From assembly GCF_030063335.1 (NCBI RefSeq), contig NZ_JASISW010000013.1, forward strand, positions 1-64,000: DNA of 64,000 nucleotides, written 5' to 3'. Below the pieces are notes generated by a model. It was not told the DNA's origin and made no database searches. It saw only the letters and a program-made list of their open reading frames with translations. Positions 35,498 to 44,399 of the stretch are shown piece by piece (the first letter of the stretch is position 1; each line of letters starts with the position of its first letter). The DNA comes from Rhodococcus sp. G-MC3. Its GTDB lineage: Bacteria; Actinomycetota; Actinomycetes; Mycobacteriales; Mycobacteriaceae. A program made the translations under genes and the position numbers.

Positions 35498-37524
35498 CAG
35501 TTCTCACCTTCCGGCTTCGCGACGAGCGTCAGCACGTCGTAGGTGGCGACGGGGTCGCCCTCCTGGTTGACAACTACTGCATCCCAACGTACTTCACCGT
35601 AGTCCGCGCTCTGGCGCGGCGTGATGAGTTTGGCCGTGAGCGTGACCGTCAAGCTGTCGTCGGCCTTGACGGGCGTCAGGAATCGAAGACTGTCGACGCC
35701 GAAGTTGGCCAACACTGGACCTGGCGCGGGATCGACGAACAACCCGGCGGCGAGCGAGACGACCAGGTAGCCGTGCGCAACGATTCCGCCGAACAGCGGA
35801 TTGGCAGCTGCTGCTTGCGGATCGGTGTGCGCGTAAAACGTGTCGCCGGTGAATTCAGCAAAGTGGTCGATGTCCGCGCGCGTCACCTGGCGTGGGCCGC
35901 CCACGATGGTGTCGCCCAGCTTCAGCTCGCCGAGATTCTTGCGGAACGGATGGACGTCGCCGACAATGCGCGCGGATCCGGCGACCCATTTGTTGCCGAC
36001 CGCGGTGAGCACGTCGGGAGTCCCCTGAATTGCGGTGCGCTGCATGTGGTGCAGCACTGCGCGCATGCCGCCGAGTTCCTCACCGCCACCTGCTCGTCCG
36101 GGGCCGCCGTGTACCAGAACTGGAAGTGGTGAACCGTGGCCGGTCGACTCGCGAGCGTCTTCGCTGTTGAGCACCAAAATTCGGCCGTGGTACGGGGCAG
36201 AACCGAGGACGACCTCGCGTGCCACCGCGGAATCCTTCGTCACCAACGAAGCAACGAGCGAACCCTTGCCGCGAGCAACCAGGTCGAGCAGATCTGCGGT
36301 GTCGTCGTAACCGATCACGGTGGACACCGGCCCGAAGGCTTCGATCTCGTGCGGCTCGGGTGCAGCTTTGTCGCCTGCCTTCAGCAGAACCGGTGCCATG
36401 AATGCGCCGGGCCGCTGATCCACTGCATCGGGATTGCCATAGACCACCGAGGCCGACTTTGTCAGTCCGCGAACGGATTTGAGGACCTCGTCGCGCTGCT
36501 CGATGCTCGCGAGGGCTCCCATCGTCACGCCCTCGGTGCGAGGATCGCCGACGACGACCTTGTCCAGTCGAGTCTTGAGCGCGTCGACGACAGTGTCGAC
36601 GAGCGGCTGCGGCACCAGTACGCGGCGGATGGCCGTGCACTTCTGGCCGGCCTTGACCGTCATCTCGGCGAAGACGCCCTTGACGAACAGGTCGAATTCA
36701 GGATCTTCCGTCGTGACGTCGGATCCGAGGATCGACGCGTTGAGCGAGTCGGTTTCAGCGGTGAAATGCACGCCTTCGCCGACGACGTTCTGGTGCGCTC
36801 GCAACGATGCTGCGGTGTCGGCAGATCCGGTGAAGGCCACCGAGTCCTGGCCACCGAGGTGGTCGATGATGTCGCGTGCGCTGCCGCAGATCAGCTGAAC
36901 CGAGCCTTCGGGCAGGATGCCACTCTCGACGATGCGTCGGAACACCAGTTCGGTGAGGTACGCAGTCTGGCTGGCGGGCTTGATGACCGACGGTACGCCT
37001 GCGATGAACGCGGGTGCCAGCTTCTCGAGGAAGCCCCACACCGGGAAGTTGAAGGCGTTGATCTGCACGGCGACACCGCGACGCGAGGTGTAGATGTGCT
37101 GGCCGAGGAACGTGCCCTTCTTGCCGAGCTGCTCGATGGCGCCGTCGAGGTAAACCGTGTCGTTGGGCAGCTCGCGTCGGGCCTTGCTCGCGTAGCTCAA
37201 CACGGTGCCGAAGCCGCCGTCGATGTCGACGCCCGAATCGCGAGTCGTGGCGCCCGTCAGCGTCGAAACCTCGTAGAACTCGTCCTTGCCTGCCATCAGC
37301 GTCAGGCCGAGTTGCTTGAGCAGTCCGGCGCGCTCGTGAAAGGTCAACGCAGCAAGTGCCGGGCCGCCGACGGTGCGGGCGTAGTCGATCATTCCTGCGA
37401 CATCGAGACCGGTCGAGGAAATGCGCGCAACCTCGGCTGCGTCGATCGCGCTGAGCAGCGGTGTTCCCTCGTCGCTCGCAGCGAACCATTGTCCTTGGGC
37501 GTAGCTCTCCAGCATTCTGCTCAC
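35497..37524 (-). CDS. paaZ: Bifunctional oxepin-CoA hydrolase / semialdehyde dehydrogenase PaaZ
   Basis: 675 residues from GTG 37524 (GGAGA five bases upstream; ATG 37515 is the alternative). ALDH domain about 1-520 with VIKPASQTAYLTE, FTGSADTAASL and catalytic Cys in KAGQKCTAIRRV; C-terminal MaoC-type hydratase about 535-675 with HFAEFTGDTFYAHTDP and GIVAHGYLVVSLAAG. It opens oxepin-CoA and oxidises the resulting aldehyde. A PaaR-type box lies just upstream (37539-37552). Confidence 0.93.
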   Translation of the reverse strand: MSRMLESYAQGQWFAASDEGTPLLSAIDAAEVARISSTGLDVAGMIDYARTVGGPALAALTFHERAGLLKQLGLTLMAGKDEFYEVSTLTGATTRDSGVDIDGGFGTVLSYASKARRELPNDTVYLDGAIEQLGKKGTFLGQHIYTSRRGVAVQINAFNFPVWGFLEKLAPAFIAGVPSVIKPASQTAYLTELVFRRIVESGILPEGSVQLICGSARDIIDHLGGQDSVAFTGSADTAASLRAHQNVVGEGVHFTAETDSLNASILGSDVTTEDPEFDLFVKGVFAEMTVKAGQKCTAIRRVLVPQPLVDTVVDALKTRLDKVVVGDPRTEGVTMGALASIEQRDEVLKSVRGLTKSASVVYGNPDAVDQRPGAFMAPVLLKAGDKAAPEPHEIEAFGPVSTVIGYDDTADLLDLVARGKGSLVASLVTKDSAVAREVVLGSAPYHGRILVLNSEDARESTGHGSPLPVLVHGGPGRAGGGEELGGMRAVLHHMQRTAIQGTPDVLTAVGNKWVAGSARIVGDVHPFRKNLGELKLGDTIVGGPRQVTRADIDHFAEFTGDTFYAHTDPQAAAANPLFGGIVAHGYLVVSLAAGLFVDPAPGPVLANFGVDSLRFLTPVKADDSLTVTLTAKLITPRQSADYGEVRWDAVVVNQEGDPVATYDVLTLVAKPEGEN

Positions 37525-37538
37525 AGCATCTCCGTCTC

Positions 37539-37552
37539 ACCGTACGTTCGGT
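37539..37552. promoter_or_regulatory. PaaR-type operator, site 2
   Basis: ACCGTACGTTCGGT, flanked by CGGTAATT as in site 1, 15 bp before the paaZ start codon. Overlap with the promoter would give repression. Confidence 0.7.
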
Positions 37553-37620
37553 CGGTAATTAGCTTCGTCCGCGACCGATGGGGTTGTCAAGCACGCCGCA
37601 TCGTTACTCCTGCGAAGGGT

Positions 37621-37770
37621 ATGGTCCAGTACATGCATTTCAACCCGCCCCGAAAGTGGTTCGGAGCCAAGAAGGTCGGCTGGGGAATCGGCCCGCACTC
37701 ATGGGAGGGGTGGGTTGTCACCGCGCTCATCGCCGTCGCCTTGATCACTCTTTCGACGACGGTCTTCTAG
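37621..37770 (+). CDS. Small membrane protein, 49 residues
   Basis: ATG 37621 or ATG 37633 (45 residues); GAAGG lies just before the first. Sequence pattern: a basic aromatic head (FNPPRKWFGAKKVGWGIGPHSWEGW) followed by one transmembrane helix (VVTALIAVALITLSTTVF). I recall similar tiny actinobacterial proteins with a GWGI-x-P-x-SWEGW motif; function unknown. It lies between paaZ and paaR, convergent with paaR at a one-base distance. Confidence 0.7.
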   Translation: MVQYMHFNPPRKWFGAKKVGWGIGPHSWEGWVVTALIAVALITLSTTVF

Positions 37771-37771
37771 T

Positions 37772-38392
37772 TCAGGCCCTGCGTAATCCGTCGAACGTCA
37801 GCGCTACCACCGCGTCGGCAAGATCGTTGGCCGATCCCCCGGTGCGCGGTTTATACCACTCGATCAGTGAGTTCACCGTTCCGAACAGCAGTCGCGAGAC
37901 CAGCGCAGGATCGATGTCCGCTCGCAGATCACCCTCTTTCGCAGCCTCGACGACGAGGTCGCTGACGAAGAAATCGAACTCGCGGCGTCGCGCAAGGGCA
38001 CGGCGTTCGACCTCGGTGTTTCCGCGCACCCGCAGCAAGAGCGTTACGTACGGCAGCTCAGCCACGAGGATCTCGACACTGCGCCTGACCAGATAATCCA
38101 ATCGGTCGATGTAGCGACCCTCGGTGGCTTTCTCCTCGGTGGTGACCGCGAACAACGCATTCAGCGCTCGCGACAACGCAAGTTCGAGAAGCTCCGACTT
38201 ACCGGATACGTGGTGGTAGATCGAGCTCTTCGTGATGCCGAGGCGGCCCGCGAGCACCTCCATGGAGGTGCCGTCGTACCCCTTGTCGTTGAAGACCTTC
38301 ACCGCAACGGCCAGCAGCGAATCGAGGTCGTAGCCCGGGCGGCCAGGAAGGCCGGTGCGACGCGGGGCCCGTGCGGTTGTCATGTGCTCCAT
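37772..38392 (-). CDS. paaR: TetR family regulator, likely PaaR
   Basis: 206 residues (ATG 38392; ATG 38383 also possible). Helix-turn-helix at about 20-65 (VFNDKGYDGTSMEVLAGRLGITKSSIYHHVSGKSELL), TetR_C domain to the end with LLFGTVNSLIEWYKP. Located inside the paa island and divergent from the thiolase gene, with a matching palindrome in between. Actinobacterial PaaR proteins are TetR repressors released by phenylacetyl-CoA. Assignment is by family and context. Confidence 0.85.
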   Translation of the reverse strand: MEHMTTARAPRRTGLPGRPGYDLDSLLAVAVKVFNDKGYDGTSMEVLAGRLGITKSSIYHHVSGKSELLELALSRALNALFAVTTEEKATEGRYIDRLDYLVRRSVEILVAELPYVTLLLRVRGNTEVERRALARRREFDFFVSDLVVEAAKEGDLRADIDPALVSRLLFGTVNSLIEWYKPRTGGSANDLADAVVALTFDGLRRA

Positions 38393-38447
38393 CCTTCCAG
38401 GCTCGTTGCGATTTCACAGTCCGACCCACCACCGCCCTTGCGTGACT

Positions 38448-38461
38448 ACCGAATGTTCGGT
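38448..38461. promoter_or_regulatory. PaaR-type operator, site 3
   Basis: ACCGAATGTTCGGT between divergent paaR and the thiolase gene, so it could serve autoregulation and control of the thiolase operon at once. Confidence 0.7.
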
Positions 38462-38497
38462 TATTAATAGGGGGGTAACCCGTCGAAGGAGCGCATA

Positions 38498-39676
38498 ATG
38501 GGCGAAGTTTTTCTGGTATCCGGAGCACGAACGCCGCACGGTCGCTACGGGGGCGCGCTCGCAAGCGTCCGGCCCGACGACTTGGCAGGCATCGTCGTCG
38601 CCGAGGCAGTGCGTCGTGCGGGGATTCCAGCCGAGGTGATCGACGAGGTGATTCTCGGCGCGGCGAATCAGGCGGGCGAGGACAATCGGGACGTGGCTCG
38701 AATGGCTGTACTGCTTGCCGGCTTGCCCGAATCCATCCCCGGGTACACCGTCAACCGTCTGTGCGCGAGCGGTCTGACCGCCATCGCCAACGCCGCGGCC
38801 TCGATCCGAAGCGGAGAAGCTGACTTGATCGTCGCCGGTGGCGTCGAGTCGATGACGCGGGCGCCTTGGGTCATCGCGAAGCCGGGTACGCCGTGGGCCA
38901 AACCCGGGCAGATCTTCGACACCGCGCTCGGATGGCGATTCACCAATCCCCGCTTCGATCCGGCAACGACCCTGTCGATGGGCGAGACCGCCGAGGAAGT
39001 AGCTCGCCAGGAGGGCGTCACCCGCGAGGAGTCCGACGCCTTCGCGCTGCGCAGCCAGGAACGCGCGATCGCAGCCCAGGACGCCGGTCGGTTCGACAAC
39101 GAGATCGTCGCCGTTCCGACGAAGGCAGGGGACGTCACTCAGGACGAGACTCCGCGTCGCGGCCTGACACTGGAGAAGCTCGGAAAGCTGAAGACAGTCT
39201 TCAAGCAGGACGGCATCGTCACCGCCGGCACGTCCTCCCCGTTCACCGACGGTGCCTCTGCGCTGGTAGTCGCGAGCGAGGACGCCGTAAAGAAGTACAA
39301 CCTCGAGGTCCGCGGACGCATCGTGACCAGTGCCAGCGCTGGCGTCGAGCCGCGTGTGATGGGCCTCGGACCGGTGCCGTCGACGCAGAAGGCACTCGCC
39401 CGCGCAGGCTGGAGCGTCGACGACCTGGGCGCAATCGAACTCAACGAGGCCTTTGCGGCCCAGTCGCTCGGCGTCATCCGCCAGTTGAAACTCGACGAAG
39501 AGAAGGTCAACGCCGACGGCGGCGCGATCGCACTGGGCCACCCGCTCGGCTCCTCGGGTGCCCGAATTCTCCTCACCCTGATGGGACGGATGGAACGCGA
39601 GAAAGCCTCACGCGGACTCGCGACGCTGTGTGTCGGCGTCGGCCAGGGCGTATCGATGTTGATCGAGGCGCCGTGA
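38498..39676 (+). CDS. paaJ: Acetyl-CoA acyltransferase, likely PaaJ
   Basis: 392 residues with AAGGAG upstream. Thiolase motifs: nucleophilic Cys in VNRLCASGLTAI (about 90), VAGGVESMTRAPW, NVNADGGAIALGHPLGSSGAR-type His region near 345, and CVGVGQGVSM with the second Cys near 381. In the paa route it cleaves 3-oxoadipyl-CoA and 3-oxo-5,6-dehydrosuberyl-CoA to acetyl-CoA and shorter acyl-CoA. First gene of a run of four overlapping genes. Confidence 0.9.
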   Translation: MGEVFLVSGARTPHGRYGGALASVRPDDLAGIVVAEAVRRAGIPAEVIDEVILGAANQAGEDNRDVARMAVLLAGLPESIPGYTVNRLCASGLTAIANAAASIRSGEADLIVAGGVESMTRAPWVIAKPGTPWAKPGQIFDTALGWRFTNPRFDPATTLSMGETAEEVARQEGVTREESDAFALRSQERAIAAQDAGRFDNEIVAVPTKAGDVTQDETPRRGLTLEKLGKLKTVFKQDGIVTAGTSSPFTDGASALVVASEDAVKKYNLEVRGRIVTSASAGVEPRVMGLGPVPSTQKALARAGWSVDDLGAIELNEAFAAQSLGVIRQLKLDEEKVNADGGAIALGHPLGSSGARILLTLMGRMEREKASRGLATLCVGVGQGVSMLIEAP

Positions 39677-40392
39677 ACACTCTTGTCGTAGAGGAACTGT
39701 CCGACCGGGTCGTCGTCACTCTCGCCCGAGAAAAGCAGCGCAATGCCATCGACGCGGAGATGATCTCCGAGCTGCACGAGGTCTGCGCGCTGATCGAAGA
39801 CAAGCCCAAGCTTCTCCTGCTGACCGGCCAGGGCGAACACTTCGCCGGCGGCGCCGACATCAACCAACTCAGAGTGCGCACGCGCGACGACGCACTACGC
39901 GGCATCAACCGGAACCTGTTCGACCGCATCGCTACGCTCCCCCTACCGACCGTCGCCGCGATCCGCGGGTACGCCCTCGGCGGCGGCGCAGAGTTGTCGT
40001 ATGCCTGCGATATCCGGATCATCTCGTCCACCGCCGTTTTCGGAAATCCCGAGCCCGGCCTGGGCATCATGGCAGCAGCAGGCGCCAGCTACCGTCTGCC
40101 TACTCTGATCGGCGTTTCGGTGGCCAAACAGGTACTCCTGGGTGGACGGACGCTCGATGCCGATGCGGCGCTGCGCAGTGGATTGGCTATGGAGATCGTC
40201 GAAGATCCTCTGGCCGCGGCCCATTCGCTGCTGGACCGCGTCGCCAAGCAGGCACCCCTCGCACTGAAGCTCACCAAGAAGATTCTCGACGCACCAGGTT
40301 CCCATCCGTGGGCCGACGACATCGCCCAAGCAATCCTCTTCGAGACCGAGGACAAACAACGCCGTATGACGGCATTTCTGGAGAAACTGTGA
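39673..40392 (+). CDS. paaF: Enoyl-CoA hydratase, likely PaaF
   Basis: 239 residues from GTG 39673, overlapping paaJ (GTGA). Crotonase fold: HFAGGADINQL (oxyanion loop), RGYALGGGAELSYACDIRI, and FGNPEPGLGIMAAAGASYRLP with the conserved Glu. Expected to hydrate 2,3-dehydroadipyl-CoA. The PaaF/PaaG split between this gene and the second crotonase is by similarity and order. Confidence 0.82.
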   Translation: MNTLVVEELSDRVVVTLAREKQRNAIDAEMISELHEVCALIEDKPKLLLLTGQGEHFAGGADINQLRVRTRDDALRGINRNLFDRIATLPLPTVAAIRGYALGGGAELSYACDIRIISSTAVFGNPEPGLGIMAAAGASYRLPTLIGVSVAKQVLLGGRTLDADAALRSGLAMEIVEDPLAAAHSLLDRVAKQAPLALKLTKKILDAPGSHPWADDIAQAILFETEDKQRRMTAFLEKL

Positions 40393-41261
40393 CATTTCTA
40401 GAAGAACCTACAAGCATTCCGGCCAAAGTAGGCGTCGTCGGTGGTGGACGGATGGGTGCTGGCATTGCCCAGGTGTTTGCCCAACTCGGATCACAGGTGG
40501 TCATCGCCGAAGCCGCGGATCAACAGGCGGCCCTCGAGAGGGTGTCCACCGGTCTCACTCGCGCGCACGAGCGCGGCAAGCTGGACGGCGCACCCGACGA
40601 GATCCTGTCGCGGGTATCCACCGTCGCCGGCCCGGACGAGCTGCCAGCGGACCTGGACCTCGTCGTCGAGGCAGTCCCGGAGATTCCATCGCTCAAGGTC
40701 GAAGTGCTGGCACTGGTCGACAAGTCGGTCTCGTCGTCGACAGTGATCGCGTCCAACACCAGTTCCATTTCCATCGCCGAACTCGGTGCAGCACTGAGTG
40801 ATCCAACGCGCTTCATCGGCATGCACTTCTTCAATCCCGTTCCGGTATCGGAACTGGTGGAGATCGTGCGGGCACCGGAAACCTCGCCCGACGTCGTGAC
40901 GAAGGTTCGCGATTGGGTCTCGTTGCTCGGCAAGAGTGAGGTGCTCGTCAACGACTCCCCCGGCTTCGCCACCAGCCGCCTCGGGGTCAGCCTGGGCCTC
41001 GAAGCCATCCGGATGCTGGAGGAGGGCGTCGCCGACGCCGAATCCATCGATCGTGCAATGGAACTCGGCTACAAGCATCCGATGGGACCGCTGCGCTCGA
41101 CGGATCTGGTGGGTCTCGACGTGAGGCTTGCGATCGCCGAGCACCTGGCGTCGACACTCGGCGACCGCTTCACCCCGCCACAGCTGCTGAGAGACACAGT
41201 CGCGCGCGGAGAACTCGGCCGCAAGTCCGGCAAGGGATTCTACGATTGGGAGAAGAAATGA
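40389..41261 (+). CDS. paaH: 3-hydroxyacyl-CoA dehydrogenase PaaH
   Basis: 290 residues from GTG 40389 (4-nt overlap). Rossmann motif VGVVGGGRMGAGIAQ, IASNTSSISIAELG, the active-site MHFFNPVPVSELVEIV with catalytic His, VNDSPGFATSRL, and the C-terminal KHPMGPLRSTDLVGLD and GRKSGKGFYDW motifs. Oxidises 3-hydroxyadipyl-CoA with NAD. Confidence 0.9.
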   Translation: MTFLEEPTSIPAKVGVVGGGRMGAGIAQVFAQLGSQVVIAEAADQQAALERVSTGLTRAHERGKLDGAPDEILSRVSTVAGPDELPADLDLVVEAVPEIPSLKVEVLALVDKSVSSSTVIASNTSSISIAELGAALSDPTRFIGMHFFNPVPVSELVEIVRAPETSPDVVTKVRDWVSLLGKSEVLVNDSPGFATSRLGVSLGLEAIRMLEEGVADAESIDRAMELGYKHPMGPLRSTDLVGLDVRLAIAEHLASTLGDRFTPPQLLRDTVARGELGRKSGKGFYDWEKK

Positions 41262-42016
41262 CGGTACGACTCGACATCTCGGATGGCCTCGCCACCATCA
41301 CCCTGGAACGCTCTTCACTGAATATCGCGACCAAGGTTGCATTCCAGGAGGCGGTGGACGCTGTCTCAGGGGTACGGGCTGTCCTGATCACCTCCGAGGG
41401 CAAGAATTTCTGCGTCGGGCAGGACCTCGGCGAGCATGTCGAAGCGCTTGAAGCTGATCCGTCGACCGCGATGGATACCGTCGGGATTCACTACAACCCG
41501 CTGATCCGGTCGCTGAAGAGACTCTCGGTTCCCGTCGTCGTCGCAATTCCCGGCGCCTGTGTCGGGGCAGGCCTCGGCATTGCGCTCGCCGGAGATATCC
41601 GCGTGGCCGGGACGAAGACGTCCTTCGGGACGGCCTTCACCGGCATCGGCCTTGCCAGCGATTCGGGGCTGAGCTACTCGCTCGTCGAGTCCCTCGGTTC
41701 TTCGCGGGCCACGGCTCTCCTGCTCCTCGGCGACAAGATCAGCGCCGAGCAGGCGCTCGACTGGGGGCTCGTACACCGACTGGTGGCCGACGAAGAGGTT
41801 CAGGAGACTGCGCGCACGCTCGCGCAGAAGCTCGCGTCCGGCCCCACCGAGGCGTACCGGCAGGTCAAGGCACTCGTCGCCGCATCGGCCTCGGGCTTGT
41901 CCGACGCCCTGGAGCGCGAAGCCACCGCGCAGACCCACCTCGGTCAGACCAAGGACCACAAGGCTGCGGTCGATGCCTTCCTCGCCAAGGAGAAGGCCTC
42001 CTTCGTCGGTATGTGA
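41258..42016 (+). CDS. paaG: Enoyl-CoA isomerase/hydratase, likely PaaG
   Basis: 252 residues from ATG 41258 (4-nt overlap with paaH). Crotonase fold with [33 protein letters not shown] and [16 protein letters not shown]; Asp in the SDSG segment matches the catalytic Asp of PaaG. It isomerises 1,2-epoxyphenylacetyl-CoA to oxepin-CoA. The TGA stop (42014-42016) lies inside the outer edge of a composite palindromic repeat. Confidence 0.85.
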   Translation: MTVRLDISDGLATITLERSSLNIATKVAFQEAVDAVSGVRAVLITSEGKNFCVGQDLGEHVEALEADPSTAMDTVGIHYNPLIRSLKRLSVPVVVAIPGACVGAGLGIALAGDIRVAGTKTSFGTAFTGIGLASDSGLSYSLVESLGSSRATALLLLGDKISAEQALDWGLVHRLVADEEVQETARTLAQKLASGPTEAYRQVKALVAASASGLSDALEREATAQTHLGQTKDHKAAVDAFLAKEKASFVGM

Positions 42017-42067
42017 GTGAAAATACGTCCCCTGAGACGTATTCGCACTCACGTGCGGCGAAGCCGC
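42013..42067 (+). repeat. Composite 3'-end palindromic element after paaG
   Basis: 40-nt unit 42013-42052: GTGAGTG..AATACGTC pairs with GACGTATT..CACTCAC with two internal mismatches. Then GT and mini-hairpin GCGGC-GAA-GCCGC (42055-42067). The paaG stop codon sits at offsets 2-4 of the unit. Confidence 0.85.
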
Positions 42068-42105
42068 CTTGTGTGCCGAGTCACTTCGGTGCATACTGGT
42101 TACCA

Positions 42106-42119
42106 ACCGATCATTCGGT
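42106..42119. promoter_or_regulatory. PaaR-type operator, site 4
   Basis: ACCGATCATTCGGT, 17 bp before the paaA start, in the promoter region of the paaABCDEK operon. Confidence 0.7.
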
Positions 42120-42135
42120 AATGAAAGTAGGACTT

Positions 42136-43095
42136 ATGACCACGTCAAACGCCCTCAGCGCCGACGCGCTACAGGATGACTTCGACGCGACCATCGCAGA
42201 TCAGCAGCGAGTCGAGCCCCGCGACTGGATGCCCGACGGCTACCGCAAGTCACTGATCCGGCAGATCGCGCAGCACGCGCATTCGGAGATCATCGGCATG
42301 CAACCCGAGGGCAACTGGCTCACCCGCGCGCCCTCGCTGCGACGCAAGGCGATTCTGATGGCGAAGGTGCAGGACGAAGCGGGCCACGGTCTGTACCTGT
42401 ACTCCGCCGCGGAGACGCTCGGCGCCGATCGCGCTGACCTGACGGTCAAGCTCATCGAGGGCAAGCAGAAGTACTCCTCGATCTTCAATTACCCCACGCT
42501 CACCTACGCCGACGTCGGCACCATCGGCTGGCTCGTCGACGGCGCAGCCATCTGCAACCAGGTTCCGTTGTGCCGCAGCTCCTTCGGGCCCTACGCACGC
42601 GCGATGATCCGCGTCTGCAAGGAAGAGTCCTTCCATCAGCGCCAGGGATTCGAACTGCTCGCGACGATGATGCGCGGCACCGACGAGCAGCGCGCGATGG
42701 TCCAGGAATCGGTGAACCGCTGGTGGTGGCCCGCACTGATGATGTTCGGCCCGCCGGACGACGAGAGCCCCAACACCGAGCAGTCCATGAAGTGGGGCAT
42801 CAAGCGCCACACCAACGACGAACTGCGCCAGCGTTTCGTGGATATGTCCATCCCGCAGGCCGAAGCGCTGGGAGTCACCTTCCCCGATCCGGATCTGAAG
42901 TGGAACGAAGAGCGCAACTCACATGACTTCGGTGAGCCCGATTGGAGCGAGTTCATGCAGGTCATCAAGGGCAACGGGGCGTCGAACGTCGAGCGCATCG
43001 CAGGCCGTCGCGCAGCCCACGAGGACGGCGCCTGGGTCCGCGAGGCGGCAACAGCTTGTGCAGCTTTCGAGAAAACACAGGGGAACGCATCATGA
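42136..43095 (+). CDS. paaA: Phenylacetyl-CoA epoxidase subunit PaaA
   Basis: 319 residues from ATG 42136 (GTAGGA upstream; ATG 42121 possible). Di-iron carboxylate motifs: [30 protein letters not shown] (ExxH), and [17 protein letters not shown] (ExxH). Catalytic subunit of the multicomponent epoxidase that turns phenylacetyl-CoA into the ring-1,2-epoxide. Starts the paaABCDE operon; overlaps paaB by 4 nt. Confidence 0.95.
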   Translation: MTTSNALSADALQDDFDATIADQQRVEPRDWMPDGYRKSLIRQIAQHAHSEIIGMQPEGNWLTRAPSLRRKAILMAKVQDEAGHGLYLYSAAETLGADRADLTVKLIEGKQKYSSIFNYPTLTYADVGTIGWLVDGAAICNQVPLCRSSFGPYARAMIRVCKEESFHQRQGFELLATMMRGTDEQRAMVQESVNRWWWPALMMFGPPDDESPNTEQSMKWGIKRHTNDELRQRFVDMSIPQAEALGVTFPDPDLKWNEERNSHDFGEPDWSEFMQVIKGNGASNVERIAGRRAAHEDGAWVREAATACAAFEKTQGNAS

Positions 43096-43469
43096 CCGAA
43101 TTCACAGCCTCCGGGTTCACTGCCGAAGGCGGCCATGGCGCAGTTCCTACCGACGGTGTGCCGGTCGAGCCGAAACGCGAAGCCGTCAAGGCAGATTGGC
43201 CCTTGTACGAGGTCTTCCTGCGCGGCAAACGCGGACTCAATCATGTACACGTCGGATCGCTCCACGCCGCCGACGACACGATGGCGCTGCGCCACGCCCG
43301 CGACGTCTACACCCGCCGCAACGAAGGGGTCAGCATCTGGGTGGTGCCGTCCAACTCGATCGTTGCATCGTCCCCGTCGGAGAAGGATCCGTTCTTCGCA
43401 CCCAGCGGCGACAAGGTGTACCGCCACCCGACGTTCTACGAGATCCCCGACAACGTTCCCCACATGTGA
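43092..43469 (+). CDS. paaB: Phenylacetyl-CoA epoxidase subunit PaaB
   Basis: 125 residues. Conserved core [44 protein letters not shown] and [10 protein letters not shown]. PaaB bridges PaaAC dimers in the epoxidase complex. The N-terminal 30 residues are an extra, low-complexity stretch. Confidence 0.95.
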   Translation: MTEFTASGFTAEGGHGAVPTDGVPVEPKREAVKADWPLYEVFLRGKRGLNHVHVGSLHAADDTMALRHARDVYTRRNEGVSIWVVPSNSIVASSPSEKDPFFAPSGDKVYRHPTFYEIPDNVPHM

Positions 43470-43481
43470 GGCCTGAACAAG

Positions 43482-44399
43482 ATGACTGATCACGACAGCG
43501 CCTACGAAGGCCTGGTCAACGAGGACACGCACGGGCAATGGGCTTTCGGGACGAGTTTCGACGACCCCCTTGCCGGCGTCGACACCACCGTGCCCGACGA
43601 CGTAGACCTCGAAGCCCTCGCCGCCTACTGCCTCATGCTTGGCGACGACGCGCTCGTCAGCGCACAGCGTCTGGCCGAATGGAGCACGCGGGCACCGGAA
43701 CTCGAAGAGGAAGTTGCGCTGGCGAACGTCGGCCTGGATCTGCTCGGCCAGGCACGATTGCTGCTCGCCCGTGCGGCAGCCGCGGACTCCTCGGTGGTCC
43801 CGACAATCTCGGAGACCTCGCCCGCTCCGGCCGAGGACGCACTCGCGTTCTTCCGCACCGATGCCGAGTTCAAGAACGTCCGACTCGCTGAGCTCGACAA
43901 CGGCGACTTCGCGAAATCTCAAGTGCGCCTGCTGGTTCTGTCGACGTGGCGCCTCGCGATTTTCGACCGCCTGCGCACCTCACGTGATCCGGTTCTGGCC
44001 GCCGTCGCGAACAAGGGCGTCAAGGAACTCACCTACCACCGCGATTACTCCGCGCGCTGGGTCGTCACTCTCGGTTGCGGCACGGACGAATCCAAGCGCC
44101 GAGTCAGCGATGCCCTCGATCGCATCTGGCCGTACGTCTCCGAACTGTTCCTGCCCACTGAACAAGAGATCACCCTGGCGAGTGTCGGCGTCGGCGTCGA
44201 CCCCCGTGACGTGCGCGAAGAGTTCGACGCTGTCATCGCGCAGGTCCTGCACGCTGCGGAACTCACTGCACCAGAGGGCAAGTCCGTCGGTACCATCGGC
44301 GGCCGCGGTGGTCGTCGCGGAATTCACACCGAAGCATTCGGCCCGCTGATCGCCGAAATGCAGTCCGTTGCGCGCGCACATCCGGAGGGAGTCTGGTGA
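43482..44399 (+). CDS. paaC: Phenylacetyl-CoA epoxidase subunit PaaC
   Basis: 305 residues, 12 nt after paaB. Ferritin-like fold related to PaaA but with degenerate iron ligands, as expected: LGDDALVSAQRLAEW, ANVGLDLLGQARLLLARAA, KELTYHRDYSARWVVTLG and GGRGGRRGIHTEAFGPLIAEMQ. Structural partner of PaaA. Overlaps paaD by 4 nt. Confidence 0.95.
   Translation: MTDHDSAYEGLVNEDTHGQWAFGTSFDDPLAGVDTTVPDDVDLEALAAYCLMLGDDALVSAQRLAEWSTRAPELEEEVALANVGLDLLGQARLLLARAAAADSSVVPTISETSPAPAEDALAFFRTDAEFKNVRLAELDNGDFAKSQVRLLVLSTWRLAIFDRLRTSRDPVLAAVANKGVKELTYHRDYSARWVVTLGCGTDESKRRVSDALDRIWPYVSELFLPTEQEITLASVGVGVDPRDVREEFDAVIAQVLHAAELTAPEGKSVGTIGGRGGRRGIHTEAFGPLIAEMQSVARAHPEGVW

Noticed and set aside
36136..37770. 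Long plus-strand open frame (544 codons) antisense to paaZ
   Set aside because: It mirrors the paaZ coding frame, has arginine/valine-rich composition typical of antisense frames in GC-rich DNA, and shows no motif. Only its last 49 codons look like a gene.
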